Shown here: piece by piece, positions 46,306-55,961 of the stretch | How positions within the stretch are numbered: position 1 is the first letter of the stretch | Layout of the letters: every line of letters starts with the position of its first letter | Origin: Porticoccaceae bacterium | GTDB taxonomy: Bacteria > Pseudomonadota > Gammaproteobacteria > Pseudomonadales > Porticoccaceae | Length of the DNA stretch: 64,000 nt | Assembly: GCA_029252555.1 (NCBI GenBank) | Contig: JAQXBF010000039.1 | Location: 1 to 64,000 of the forward strand | Direction: 5' to 3' | Made by a program: the position numbers and the translations under genes | The notes under the pieces: generated by a model | What the model saw: the letters and a program-made list of their open reading frames with translations, nothing else | Told to the model about the DNA's origin: nothing | Database searches by the model: none

Positions 46306-47565
46306 TTATTCTCCTGATGCAGTCACAAGACTGATACTGGTTTTACTATTTAATAAGCCCGACGGAACCTGAGTGGGAACGTTGGGCATAAAACTTTCAT
46401 CGCTGAGCGCGCCCATAAAATCCACCAGACGATCCAGTTCCGTGTCGGTTAGGTTTGGGTCTGAGATATGCCAGTGCAGCAATAACTCCTCGCCCTCGGG
46501 CACGGCATGGCCTCGCCCTTTGGTATAAAATTCTGCGGCTTCGCGCAATGTGGCAAATCTGCCGCTGTGCATATAGGGTGCGGTGCGGGCTATATTGCGC
46601 AAGGTAGGCACTTTAAAGCCACCCCTTAAGCGCTCAGCATCAAAGGTTTCTGCAGCGCCTATATCCCGGGGTAATCCTGCGGGTTCTGGTGTGCCTATCA
46701 CCGCAACCTGCTGGTTGGTAAACAATGGTGGCGTATGGCATTGGGAGCAGCGGGCTACAAATGAGCGAAATACATTAAGCCCCTCCAGCTCATTGGGATT
46801 CAAGGCCTTGGCATCTCCGTGGGCATAGCGGTCATAGGGGCTGTTTAGAGAGATCAATGAGCTTTGAAAGGCACTCAGTGCCGTGGCTATATTGCTGATA
46901 ACGACGGCATCTTCAGAATCGGGAAAGGCCTGTTTAAATAGCTTGGGGTAGGCGTCCACCTGATTGAGATCAGCCAATAACTGCTCGGGGGTGTTGGCCA
47001 TTTCCACATCGGAAAACAATGGTCCAATGGCTTGCTCTTCGAGACTATGGGCACGAGCATCCCAGAAAAACACCTTTAAAAAAGCGCTGTTCCACAACGT
47101 TGGCGCCGAGCGCTGACTGACGTGCCCCCGGGCACCCACACTTCGGTCCATACCATCACTAAAACCCAGTGCGGGATTGTGGCAGTTGGCGCAGGAGAGG
47201 TTTTTATCGCCAGACAACACAGGGTCAAAAAATAGCAGGCGGCCGAGGTCAATTTGTTGGGGGCTAAAACCATCTCGGTGCTCTGGCAATGCGGTTTTAA
47301 GACCTCCAAGACCACGATCTTGAAGGGAATCATAGAGTTGGTAGAGATTGCGCAGGCGACATTGGTTATTACTGTCGAGGGCAAAGCTGGGAGGGCACTG
47401 ATCTGCCAGTGTATGCTGGGGTTGCGCCTGGCTAGCAGATGCAGATAAAAGCACAGATAATAGAACGGCAGAGAGCCTAAACTCACCAACAGAACGATTT
47501 ATATCTGTGCTGAATTTCCCCATGATATTCTGTATTTTTGTTATTTTAATGGTGAAGTATGCCAT
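46306..47565 (-). CDS. Di-heme cytochrome c peroxidase / MauG-like protein
   Basis: LSCANCHNPALGFSDG and ARCSQCHTPPLFTNQ heme sites; GRLLFFDPVLSGD; VPTLRNIARTAPYMHSGRFATLREAAEFYTKG. Confidence 0.92.
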   Translation of the reverse strand: MAYFTIKITKIQNIMGKFSTDINRSVGEFRLSAVLLSVLLSASASQAQPQHTLADQCPPSFALDSNNQCRLRNLYQLYDSLQDRGLGGLKTALPEHRDGFSPQQIDLGRLLFFDPVLSGDKNLSCANCHNPALGFSDGMDRSVGARGHVSQRSAPTLWNSAFLKVFFWDARAHSLEEQAIGPLFSDVEMANTPEQLLADLNQVDAYPKLFKQAFPDSEDAVVISNIATALSAFQSSLISLNSPYDRYAHGDAKALNPNELEGLNVFRSFVARCSQCHTPPLFTNQQVAVIGTPEPAGLPRDIGAAETFDAERLRGGFKVPTLRNIARTAPYMHSGRFATLREAAEFYTKGRGHAVPEGEELLLHWHISDPNLTDTELDRLVDFMGALSDESFMPNVPTQVPSGLLNSKTSISLVTASGE

Positions 47566-47656
47566 ATTTTATGGCTATATCCCCTGTTGCTGGTACAGCG
47601 ATATAAATTCTGTTCGTTTCTAAGTAACGAACAGATTATCTTCTTAACAAACAAGC

Positions 47657-48874
47657 CTATGGCAGAGGTGTTTCTGCCACAGCACCTGCGCTAATCAGGT
47701 CGTTGACCGACTCATTGGTCCAACCTAACTCGGAGAGAATATTGCGGCTGTGCTGGCCTAACAATGGGCTGGGTTCGGCTTGGGAAGCTGCTGCTCCCTC
47801 AAACTGTACTGGTGGTGTAGGCACTGTGAGTTTGCCCATGGCTTGGGTGACATGGGTTTCTAAGGCACCAATCGCCTGTATCTGTTCACTTCTCTCTAAG
47901 TCGTCGCGTTTTATACAGGGCGCGCAGGGCACATCGGCGGCCTTTAGTACGGCGATGGCCTTTTCGACACCAATATCTAACTTTGGGTTCTTTATGACTT
48001 TAGTGACCTCACGCATATTGGACATACGGGCTGGAATTGAGCCATACATTGGCGTTCCAACGAGTTCAGGATAGCCGAGCATGGGTAGCAGGGCTTCCCA
48101 ATGGTTGTCTCTCAAGGGAGCTACAGCGACACCGCCATCTGAATAGTTGATGGTTTCAAAATACTCTGAGCCCGGCGACATATTAATTCTGTCATCGTCT
48201 TTTAAGGTTCTATGCATCATGCCGTCTGGCCACATAAAGGCGATGCAGGCATGCAGCATGGAAATATCAATATGCTGTCCCTCACCGGTGGTCGCTCTGG
48301 CGAGCAGAGCTGCCGTGGCTGCCTGACCGACGGTGTAGGCGGTCACCTTGTCGCATAGAAAGGTGCGAATAAAATCAAACCTATGGTCATCTGACGCCTG
48401 AAGATCGGTAAATCCGGCCATGCCTTGAATAACATGATCAAAGGCGGGCATATCTGCCATGGGCCCCTGAGTACCAAAGCCGCTGACGGCGACGTAGACA
48501 AGTTTAGGGTTTATTGTGCGCAGCACATCTGAGCCAAGGCCAATACGATCCATAACGCCAGGACGATAGTTATGCAGCAAAACATCGGCTCGGGCGGCGA
48601 GTTTTTTGACTGCTTCAACACCGGCTTCAGATTTAAGATCAATGGCCAGCGAGCGCTTGCCGCGATTACAGTTGTGAAAGAAGCCGGAGACACCGTTTTT
48701 TTGCGTGCCCAGTGGGCGCATCTGATCGCCCCCGACTGGCGGTTCAACCTTGATAACAGTGGCGCCCTGAGCGGCCATGGTCATAGCGGCCAAGGAGCAG
48801 GTAATCATATTGGAAAGTTCTATGACTTCCAGCCCCGCTAGGGGTTGGCGAGCGGTTGCTGTTCGCTTGGTCAT
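47657..48874 (-). CDS. Family III CoA transferase (CaiB/BaiF)
   Basis: LAGLEVIELSNMITCSLAAMTMAAQGATVIKVEPPVGGDQMR, ADVLLHNYRPGVMDRIGLG, LVYVAVSGFGTQGPMADMPAFDHVIQGMAG. Confidence 0.93.
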   Translation of the reverse strand: MTKRTATARQPLAGLEVIELSNMITCSLAAMTMAAQGATVIKVEPPVGGDQMRPLGTQKNGVSGFFHNCNRGKRSLAIDLKSEAGVEAVKKLAARADVLLHNYRPGVMDRIGLGSDVLRTINPKLVYVAVSGFGTQGPMADMPAFDHVIQGMAGFTDLQASDDHRFDFIRTFLCDKVTAYTVGQAATAALLARATTGEGQHIDISMLHACIAFMWPDGMMHRTLKDDDRINMSPGSEYFETINYSDGGVAVAPLRDNHWEALLPMLGYPELVGTPMYGSIPARMSNMREVTKVIKNPKLDIGVEKAIAVLKAADVPCAPCIKRDDLERSEQIQAIGALETHVTQAMGKLTVPTPPVQFEGAAASQAEPSPLLGQHSRNILSELGWTNESVNDLISAGAVAETPLP

Positions 48875-48926
48875 CTTTGGTACCTGTTTATTATTCTTTT
48901 TATTGGCTGCTTTTGTTATTTTTTAA

Positions 48927-49733
48927 CTAGGTCACTTTATCGTAAACACCCACCATTTGGCGATTTAATGCGAGCAACTGGCCATTGGGGTGGTAAATTT
49001 TTCCCTCAGTATGAGCATAGCCTTGGCCTGATTCGATAGCGCTGCATTCATAGTAAAGTAAATCCTCGACCTCAAGATTCGCTCTGGGGTGCATAAACTC
49101 TACATTCCAGGTGATGGTGCTGCTGGGTGCCCTGGTGGTCATCATAGGCAGTATGGCGGGTGGCCAGGCATCAATCAGGGCCAGTATGGTGGCATCATTA
49201 AGAGCTTCGCTGGGCTTGGCAAAACGCATCCAACCGGTGATCAGGCTAATATTAGAGCCGCTAAACGGAAAGTTGTTATTGGTTTGGCGAAGATCAAAAT
49301 AGCTGACAAAAAATGGGGCTGAATCCTTCTTAAACTCGAAGGACATTTCACTGGTGTCTTGCACCGCCACGGGGAATTGTTTGGCTGGCGCAACAACGTC
49401 AATTGCAGAGACTCGCTGAGTGGTAAAACAGGCGATGATCTCGGTTTTAACCTCGCCATTTTGCAGTAGCTGCCCTTCGACTTGAATGACAGACCGGCCC
49501 GCTGATAGCACCCTGTGACGAAATTCACATGTGGTGTCGGCCAGAGTGGCACCACAGAAGTGAATATTAACCGTGCGCAAGTCGCGACCAGTTAAGTCGA
49601 CATTGGATTCTATATGGACCAATAGAAGTGCGGCGGTGAGACCACCAAAAATACTGCGCCCCTGCCCCCAATCTGCACTGATCGAGAATTCGGATTCAGT
49701 TTTGGCAAGCTCTCGATACTGTAAAAATTCCAT
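48927..49733 (-). CDS. Acyl-CoA thioesterase family protein (double hotdog)
   Basis: ISADWGQGRSIFGGLTAALLL, LRTVNIHFCGATLADTTCEFRHRVLSAGRSVIQVEGQL, WNVEFMHPRAN, YAHTEGKIYHPNGQLLALNRQMVGVYDK. Confidence 0.82.
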   Translation of the reverse strand: MEFLQYRELAKTESEFSISADWGQGRSIFGGLTAALLLVHIESNVDLTGRDLRTVNIHFCGATLADTTCEFRHRVLSAGRSVIQVEGQLLQNGEVKTEIIACFTTQRVSAIDVVAPAKQFPVAVQDTSEMSFEFKKDSAPFFVSYFDLRQTNNNFPFSGSNISLITGWMRFAKPSEALNDATILALIDAWPPAILPMMTTRAPSSTITWNVEFMHPRANLEVEDLLYYECSAIESGQGYAHTEGKIYHPNGQLLALNRQMVGVYDKVT

Positions 49734-49911
49734 GTTATTCCTGTGTCTCCCAACTCAGCAAATGTTAGCTCTACAGTTTCTATTTCTCGCCACATTGGGT
49801 AAAGACCAAAGTTAGACCAATCAGTACTGCTAAGGGTTTGAGCAATAATTCTAGCCTTTGGAGCTACTCGTCACTATGATTACCGCTACTCTAATAACAA
49901 GAAACCATCCA

Positions 49912-51195
49912 ATGAAAAACTCCCTTGCCCAGCCTTTGACGCTACCCTGTGGCGCCGTGCTTCCCAATCGACTTTCAAAAGCCGCCATGACCGAGGGTCT
50001 GGCCACGCCAGACGGATTACCTACCGCAGAACTGGAACTGCTATATGGGCTATGGAGTGATGGTGGCTCTGGTATGCTGTTATCGGGCAATATTCAGGTT
50101 GACCGAGACCACTTGGAACGCCCTGGCAACGTTGTCATTGATCGCAAGCCCAATAAAGCTATGCGCACTGCACTGGCGAGCTGGGCAAAGGCGGCCACGC
50201 GCAATGGCAATCATTTTTGGGCGCAAATCAGCCATGCAGGCCGCCAAACTCAGAAAATTATTAACCCTAATCCAAAAGCTCCATCTGCGATTAAGTTAGG
50301 CCTTCCTGGCGGGCAGTTTGGTGAGCCTGTGCCATTAACTAAAGCCGAGATTAAAAGTATTGTGCGTCGCTTTGGCCTCTGCGCGGCAGCGGTCAAAGAA
50401 GCGGGTTTTACTGGCGTGCAGATACACAGCGCCCATGGCTATCTGCTATCTCAGTTTTTAAGCCCACGCAGTAATAAGCGCACAGATAACTACGGTGGCG
50501 AATTGGCAAACCGAGCCCGCGCCCTTTTAGAAACCGTTGCCTCGGTTAGAGCTGCCGTGGGGCCAGACTTTCCGGTCGCTGTTAAGCTTAATAGTGCTGA
50601 CTTTCAGAAGGGTGGCTTTGCCTTTGAAGAAAGTTTGCAGGTGGTGCAATGGTTAGAGCAGGCCGGGGTCGATTTGATTGAAATCTCTGGTGGTACCTAT
50701 GAGCAGCCAAAACTGTTGGGTCTGCAGGGTATGGAAGAGGAGGAAAAACAAAATGTCGCCGAGTCTACGCAAAAGCGCGAAGCCTACTTTGTCGACTTTG
50801 CCATGGCCATGCAGGAAAAGGTCAATATTCCATTAATGGTTACTGGTGGCTTTCGCCAGCGCAGCACTATGGAAATGGCAGTAGATAGCGGCAGTGCAGA
50901 TTTAATTGGTTTAGGCCGCCCCATGTGTGTGATGACCGATGCTCCCAACCAGCTGCTAGCGGGTTTGGACGAGTTGCCACGCTATGAGGATAGCCTGTCT
51001 CTATTTCCCAGCTGGTTATCATTTTTAGGCAAGATAAAACCTCTGCGCGCGATGGCTGGTTTTGCAGTGCAGTATTGGTACTACGCCAATATCGATGCCA
51101 TTGGCCGCACTGGTCTTGCAAACCCTGATCTCTCCGTCTTTAAGGCGACTCAGGAGACTATGGCGCTGCAGAAAAAACTGACCTCTAAACAGTAA
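49912..51195 (+). CDS. NADH:flavin oxidoreductase (old yellow enzyme family)
   Basis: LPNRLSKAAMTEGLA, AQISHAGRQTQ, GFTGVQIHSAHGYLLSQFLSPRSNKRTDNYGG. Track ORF begins at 49858; the internal Met at 49912 fits better. Confidence 0.9.
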   Translation: MKNSLAQPLTLPCGAVLPNRLSKAAMTEGLATPDGLPTAELELLYGLWSDGGSGMLLSGNIQVDRDHLERPGNVVIDRKPNKAMRTALASWAKAATRNGNHFWAQISHAGRQTQKIINPNPKAPSAIKLGLPGGQFGEPVPLTKAEIKSIVRRFGLCAAAVKEAGFTGVQIHSAHGYLLSQFLSPRSNKRTDNYGGELANRARALLETVASVRAAVGPDFPVAVKLNSADFQKGGFAFEESLQVVQWLEQAGVDLIEISGGTYEQPKLLGLQGMEEEEKQNVAESTQKREAYFVDFAMAMQEKVNIPLMVTGGFRQRSTMEMAVDSGSADLIGLGRPMCVMTDAPNQLLAGLDELPRYEDSLSLFPSWLSFLGKIKPLRAMAGFAVQYWYYANIDAIGRTGLANPDLSVFKATQETMALQKKLTSKQ

Positions 51196-52006
51196 GCTGG
51201 CTAAACAGGGTCAGTGTAGCGATGGTGACTAGGCTCAGAGAGAATATCTTCTGCAGTTGAACACCTACAATATTATCGGCTACCAGACGACCGATAGTCA
51301 TGCCTATCAGCCCACCAGCGCAGACTTTTAATAATAGCAGCCAGTCGAGTTGAGGGTTGGCAACGACAAAGCTGGCAAACCCTGAGCTGCCAACTATTGA
51401 AATAATAAGCAGAGATGTGGCCACCGCCTGCCGTATGGATACCTGAGTAATATATAGCAGGGCAGGCACAATCAAAAAACCACCACCGACCCCAAATAGC
51501 CCACTTAAAAGGCCCACCACAAGGCCGCAGCTAATTAATGCGCCCACACATCTTGAGCTGAGGTCAAACTGTTCTGACTGGGTAAAACGACAGATTGGCA
51601 CTATATAATCATCTTCACTGAGATAACTGGAGCGCACAACACTCGCTTTTTCCGGTGTGCTTACGGCCTGTCGCCACATGATACCGGCAATGGAGAAAGC
51701 TAATGCGCAAAAGCCGACAAGCAAAAAAGTTGCCGGTAACTGACTACCCAAATATTTACCTATGGGTGCAACTAGCGCGCCACCCAGCCCCAAGGTTAAT
51801 GCCGGCACCCACAAGATATATTTGGCTCGCCAATTACTAATGGTGCCCATCAAAGCACTTACGGCAACCGCACCCAGTGCAATTCCTATGGCATCATTGA
51901 TAGGTAGGTCGAGTAATAAAATTAATAAGGGAACCGCGAAAATTGAACCACCGGCACCAGTCAGCCCCAGCACCGAGCCGATCAAAAGGCCAATGATAAC
52001 GGACAT
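51185..52006 (-). CDS. TauE/SafE family sulfite exporter-like permease
   Basis: IGLLIGSVLGLTGAGGSIFAVPLLILLLDLP, VVGLLSGLFGVGGGFLIVPALL; multiple TM segments. Confidence 0.9.
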   Translation of the reverse strand: MSVIIGLLIGSVLGLTGAGGSIFAVPLLILLLDLPINDAIGIALGAVAVSALMGTISNWRAKYILWVPALTLGLGGALVAPIGKYLGSQLPATFLLVGFCALAFSIAGIMWRQAVSTPEKASVVRSSYLSEDDYIVPICRFTQSEQFDLSSRCVGALISCGLVVGLLSGLFGVGGGFLIVPALLYITQVSIRQAVATSLLIISIVGSSGFASFVVANPQLDWLLLLKVCAGGLIGMTIGRLVADNIVGVQLQKIFSLSLVTIATLTLFSQLTV

Positions 52007-52007
52007 A

Positions 52008-52358
52008 TTATTTTCTCTGGCCCTGGTATTGCAGAGTTGTTAGTCCATTCAAACCGCCAGCGATAATAATAAACTGAGCATCTATAACCTGTTTTAAGTT
52101 TTCAGCGGCCAGAGATGCCCTTGGGCCACCGGCGCAGAGAAGATAAATTGGTTGATCAGGTTGATGCCCCTGCTGATCAAGATAGTCTTGCAGGATAGCA
52201 CTAGTCAGCGTTTGCACTGGAAAATGGCTGGTGCCACCAAGGCTTTCATTTTCTACTTCAGCATGGGTGCGCAGATCAATAATATAAAGCTTATCCCCAT
52301 GATCTTTATAGAGATGCTGAAATTCCTGAGCTGAAATAGATGTCACCTGAGCGGTCAT
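52008..52358 (-). CDS. Rhodanese-like domain protein
   Basis: YIIDLRTHAEVENE, IYLLCAGGPRASLAAENL (active-site Cys loop). Confidence 0.85.
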   Translation of the reverse strand: MTAQVTSISAQEFQHLYKDHGDKLYIIDLRTHAEVENESLGGTSHFPVQTLTSAILQDYLDQQGHQPDQPIYLLCAGGPRASLAAENLKQVIDAQFIIIAGGLNGLTTLQYQGQRK

Positions 52359-52449
52359 GGTTTAGTCCTCGAGGTCCGAGCAATAGTTTCAAGCGCCAGT
52401 ATACAAAAAAGTCTATACCAGCCCTATAGGCTAGCGACTGAGGCTAGTT

Positions 52450-53982
52450 TTATTCGCTGAGAAGATGCCAGATTTTAAGGTTGTTCATTTTCATTTTTTC
52501 CTGATCAACCATAAAGCGCACCAGAATAAAGTAGATATCTAAATCGAAGCGGTCGTCCCAGTCATCTCGATCATTGGCTTGCACCTCTGAAGCGACTGGG
52601 CGTTTATCTTCCTTCAGCATTTGGTAACCCAGATCATAGATGTCCTCAATAAGCGCCAGTTTGGCAACATAGCGCCAGCGATCAACAATATGAAATGCCA
52701 CCTGCTCTGGGTTCTGGGGATCGCGCTCCTCCACCAAAATCGGCCCTCCATAGGGCCATAGCTTTATCTGGTAGTTCTTGAGGGCGGCGGTCATTCGTTC
52801 ATTGTAAGCAGCAGCAGGTTCGGCTCCATGGCAGGCGCCAAAACATTTTTTTAACTGGGAGCGAAAACAGGGTTGTTGATTGTTGCGGTCGCCCTCAAGC
52901 CCCAATAATTTGTAGCAGAGAAAATACTGATCCGCCAGATGTTGCATCTTTTTTGTTGCCTGGCGGGGAGAGCGAAACAGGCCAAATTGCTGTTCAACAA
53001 ACGTATCCTCGGTTTCCACCGATTCTATATTGAGACGTAGATAGCCATTGCTATCTTCCGAGCTGCGGTATTGGAATAGTTTTTTAACCTTGCGCAGGCG
53101 CCGATTATAGATGGGGCTCTGAGCTTTGATTTGATTGCTCTCGCGAATTTGGGCGCCAAAGTCACTGGGCGTCTGCTCAAAATCGATATGGGCAATTTTG
53201 GTGCTCATCTGCAGATCTTTTGGGTTCTTGTGATCGGAGCTAAAATGGCTCATGACCCGATTACGGATATGCACACTTTTACCTATATAAAGCAATAGGC
53301 CTTTTTGGTCATAAAAATAATAGACCCCGGCACTGGCTGGTAATTTTTCAACCTCTTTACTGTCCAACAGGGTCGGTAAGCTGGGGCGTTTGAGCAGTGT
53401 TTTGCAGGTGGCAGCAATTTCATCATCGGAAAATAGCGCGGATGACTTTTGGAAAAATTTATAAATCATCTCGGCATCGTCCATTGCCCGATGACGGTTT
53501 TCGATACTGATTTCAAACCGCTCAATAATCTGCGACAGCCCGTGGCGCTTAAATTGAGGGTACAGATTACGGCTAAATTTTACTGAACACAGTGGCTTGG
53601 CATTGTAACTAATACCTATGCGCTCAAATTCATTTTTGAGAAAGCCGTAATCGAAGCGCGCATTATGGGCCACCAATGTGCGGCCCGCTAACTTGCTCAA
53701 AAGCTCCTCGGCTATAGCCTCAAACCTGGGAGCCCCTTGCAGCATGCCAGGATTGATACCGGTAAGCTTCTGAATAAAGGGGGGCAGGGAAGCCTCCGGG
53801 TCGACAAAGGTTTGCCACTTCTCAACCAACTCACCGTTTTCAATCACCAGCAAGCCAATTTCGATAATACGATGATAGATGGCTTTGCCACCGGTGGTTT
53901 CAAGGTCGAGCAGAACCATCTTTGCCGGGAACCCGGAAGAGAGAGTTGAGGGTATTTCACTGTCGAGCCAATTTAACTGCAT
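52450..53982 (-). CDS. DEDDh 3'-5' exonuclease + GIY-YIG nuclease fusion (DnaQ-UvrC/Cho-like)
   Basis: MVLLDLETTGGKAIYHRIIEIG and LVAHNARFDYGFLKNEF, HRAMDDAEMIYKFF; then SAGVYYFYDQKGLLLYIGKSVHIRNRVMSHF. Confidence 0.9.
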   Translation of the reverse strand: MQLNWLDSEIPSTLSSGFPAKMVLLDLETTGGKAIYHRIIEIGLLVIENGELVEKWQTFVDPEASLPPFIQKLTGINPGMLQGAPRFEAIAEELLSKLAGRTLVAHNARFDYGFLKNEFERIGISYNAKPLCSVKFSRNLYPQFKRHGLSQIIERFEISIENRHRAMDDAEMIYKFFQKSSALFSDDEIAATCKTLLKRPSLPTLLDSKEVEKLPASAGVYYFYDQKGLLLYIGKSVHIRNRVMSHFSSDHKNPKDLQMSTKIAHIDFEQTPSDFGAQIRESNQIKAQSPIYNRRLRKVKKLFQYRSSEDSNGYLRLNIESVETEDTFVEQQFGLFRSPRQATKKMQHLADQYFLCYKLLGLEGDRNNQQPCFRSQLKKCFGACHGAEPAAAYNERMTAALKNYQIKLWPYGGPILVEERDPQNPEQVAFHIVDRWRYVAKLALIEDIYDLGYQMLKEDKRPVASEVQANDRDDWDDRFDLDIYFILVRFMVDQEKMKMNNLKIWHLLSE

Positions 53983-54102
53983 GGCGTTATTACGCAGGCA
54001 GCACAGCTTTTGATTATTATGCTGCTCATTATTGTTTGGCTAACTTTTTTCCGGCTAACTGTGGTGCCGTTAATCAGTGCCCAGCCATAAACCTTGCCTG
54101 AA

Positions 54103-55176
54103 TCAGCCAACAAATCCCTTCCAGCCAGACATATAAGTAATAAACGCTTCGCCCAGACCCTCTTGGCGCAGGTGGTCTGCGGAAACTGGGTTTCTAACCG
54201 GCGCGAAATTGCTGTCTGCCTGCATTTGCAGTGGAAAGTCATGGTGCAGGATTGCCGCGCGACCGAGCATAATAAAATCGATATCAGCCTCCATTGCTAG
54301 GTTAATTTCCTCTGGATTGCGCAGCTTACCGGCAATACCCAGTGCCACATCCCCGCGTTCAAGCTCAGTGAAATAAGACATTAATGAGCGGCCTTTATAG
54401 GCCTCATCTTCAGGCTCTTTAAAGGAGTCCCACAATGACATATCAAGAAAATCAATTTTGCCTGCGGACAATACATTTTGTGCCACTTCGATAATATCCG
54501 GCAGATGCACATCAAAGCGCTCTGGGGATAGTCTCAAGCCCAGCAAAAAATCGGAACGACAGCGCGCGCGAACCCCATCAATAATCTCTGTAATCGGGCG
54601 CATACGATTTTCGATACTACCACCAAACTGGTCCTGTCGCTGATTCACCGTACCACTCAGAAACTGGGCGAGAATATAGCCATGGGCGCCATGAATTTCT
54701 ACACCGTCAAACCCGGCTTGCTCCGCTCGCTCTGCGCCGAGGATAAAGTCTTCGATCAATTGCTCTACCGCTTCAGTGCTAAGGCCGACGGCGCCAGTCT
54801 CAGCATGGTCGGATGGGCACACTGGTACCTGGCCAATAAGATCTGCTGGAGAGCGCATGCCCGCATGGTGCAGTTGCACCACTGCCAGGCTGTCTTCGCT
54901 TTTAATACCATTGGCTAGTCGGGTCAGGCCTTCAAGATGCTCATCGCTAAAGATACCCAGCTGCCCGGGAAAGCCTTGCCCCACAGCCTGAATATGAGCG
55001 GCACAGGTCATAGTCAAACCAAACCCACCCTTGGCACGCATGGTCAGCCAGTTATATTCGTCGTCTGACAATTTGCCATCGGGGTGGCTCTGGGTGTTAG
55101 TCAGTGGTGCCAGCATAAAGCGGTTTTTTAAGGTGGCACCGCAGCTCAAATTCAGTGCTTGAAACAGGTCTTTCAT
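54103..55176 (-). CDS. NADH:flavin oxidoreductase (old yellow enzyme family), second copy
   Basis: LKNRFMLAPLTNTQSHPDGKLSDDEYNWL, QLHHAGMRSPADLI, GFDGVEIHGAHGYILAQFLSGTVNQRQDQFGGSIENRMR. Confidence 0.9.
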   Translation of the reverse strand: MKDLFQALNLSCGATLKNRFMLAPLTNTQSHPDGKLSDDEYNWLTMRAKGGFGLTMTCAAHIQAVGQGFPGQLGIFSDEHLEGLTRLANGIKSEDSLAVVQLHHAGMRSPADLIGQVPVCPSDHAETGAVGLSTEAVEQLIEDFILGAERAEQAGFDGVEIHGAHGYILAQFLSGTVNQRQDQFGGSIENRMRPITEIIDGVRARCRSDFLLGLRLSPERFDVHLPDIIEVAQNVLSAGKIDFLDMSLWDSFKEPEDEAYKGRSLMSYFTELERGDVALGIAGKLRNPEEINLAMEADIDFIMLGRAAILHHDFPLQMQADSNFAPVRNPVSADHLRQEGLGEAFITYMSGWKGFVG

Positions 55177-55388
55177 AATGGGATCTCAGAATATAAAGGC
55201 TACACGCTGTGGAGTATATTTATCATTATGGCCCGAGGCATGTGCTATCTCGAATTGGGCCGTAATAATAGTCATTGGCTCGACGCTAATGCAACAGTCT
55301 AGTACTGGTGTTTTCCACTGATACCTTGTCCCTGTGAGGTCTACTGGTTATCCTGCACGCCTACTTACTCTCCCAAATTGGATGCTCT

Positions 55389-55961
55389 ATGCCCACAGAG
55401 GCGTTAACTGTTGCAGAACAGCGCACCAAAGCCTGGCTTGATAGCTTTGTGGTGGGCCTGAATTTGTGCCCCTTTGCGCGGCCAGTGATCGTTTCAGAGG
55501 GGTTGCGGCTGACTTTGAATAAGTCCAGTCAGGTGGAGGGCATTCTGCATGGGTTTTTGACAGAGCTGGAACTGATCAGCAGTTCTGATGAAACTGAAAT
55601 TGCGACTACCTTACTAGTAGTACCCAATGCACTTGCAAATTTTGAAGAGTATCTGGGCTTTGTCGAATTGGCAGAAGAGCTAATCGAAGAAGCTGATCTT
55701 GAGGGTGTCATTCAGCTAGCCAGCTTTCATCCTGATTATAGGTTTGATGGCGAACCCGAAGACTCGGCCAGCCACTTTACTAATCGATCACCATACCCAA
55801 TGATTCATTTTCTGCGTGAAGAAATGATGGAAAGAGTGTTAGGCGAATTTCCAGATTCTGAGCAGATTCCCCAGCAGAATATCCAAACATTGGAAACTAT
55901 TGGCCGTAGTGAAATTGAGCGACGATGGAATAGCCTTGAGCCAACAGATAGCCTGAAATGA
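55389..55961 (+). CDS. DUF1415 family protein
   Basis: TKAWLDSFVVGLNLCPFARPV…VIQLASFHPDYRFDGEPEDSASHFTNRSPYPMIHFLREEMME matches the DUF1415 pattern. Confidence 0.88.
   Translation: MPTEALTVAEQRTKAWLDSFVVGLNLCPFARPVIVSEGLRLTLNKSSQVEGILHGFLTELELISSSDETEIATTLLVVPNALANFEEYLGFVELAEELIEEADLEGVIQLASFHPDYRFDGEPEDSASHFTNRSPYPMIHFLREEMMERVLGEFPDSEQIPQQNIQTLETIGRSEIERRWNSLEPTDSLK

Noticed and set aside
49912-55176. The two old-yellow-enzyme genes as a recent duplication
   Set aside because: They share only family-level motifs, differ in orientation and are separated by unrelated genes; an old paralogy or separate acquisition is more likely.
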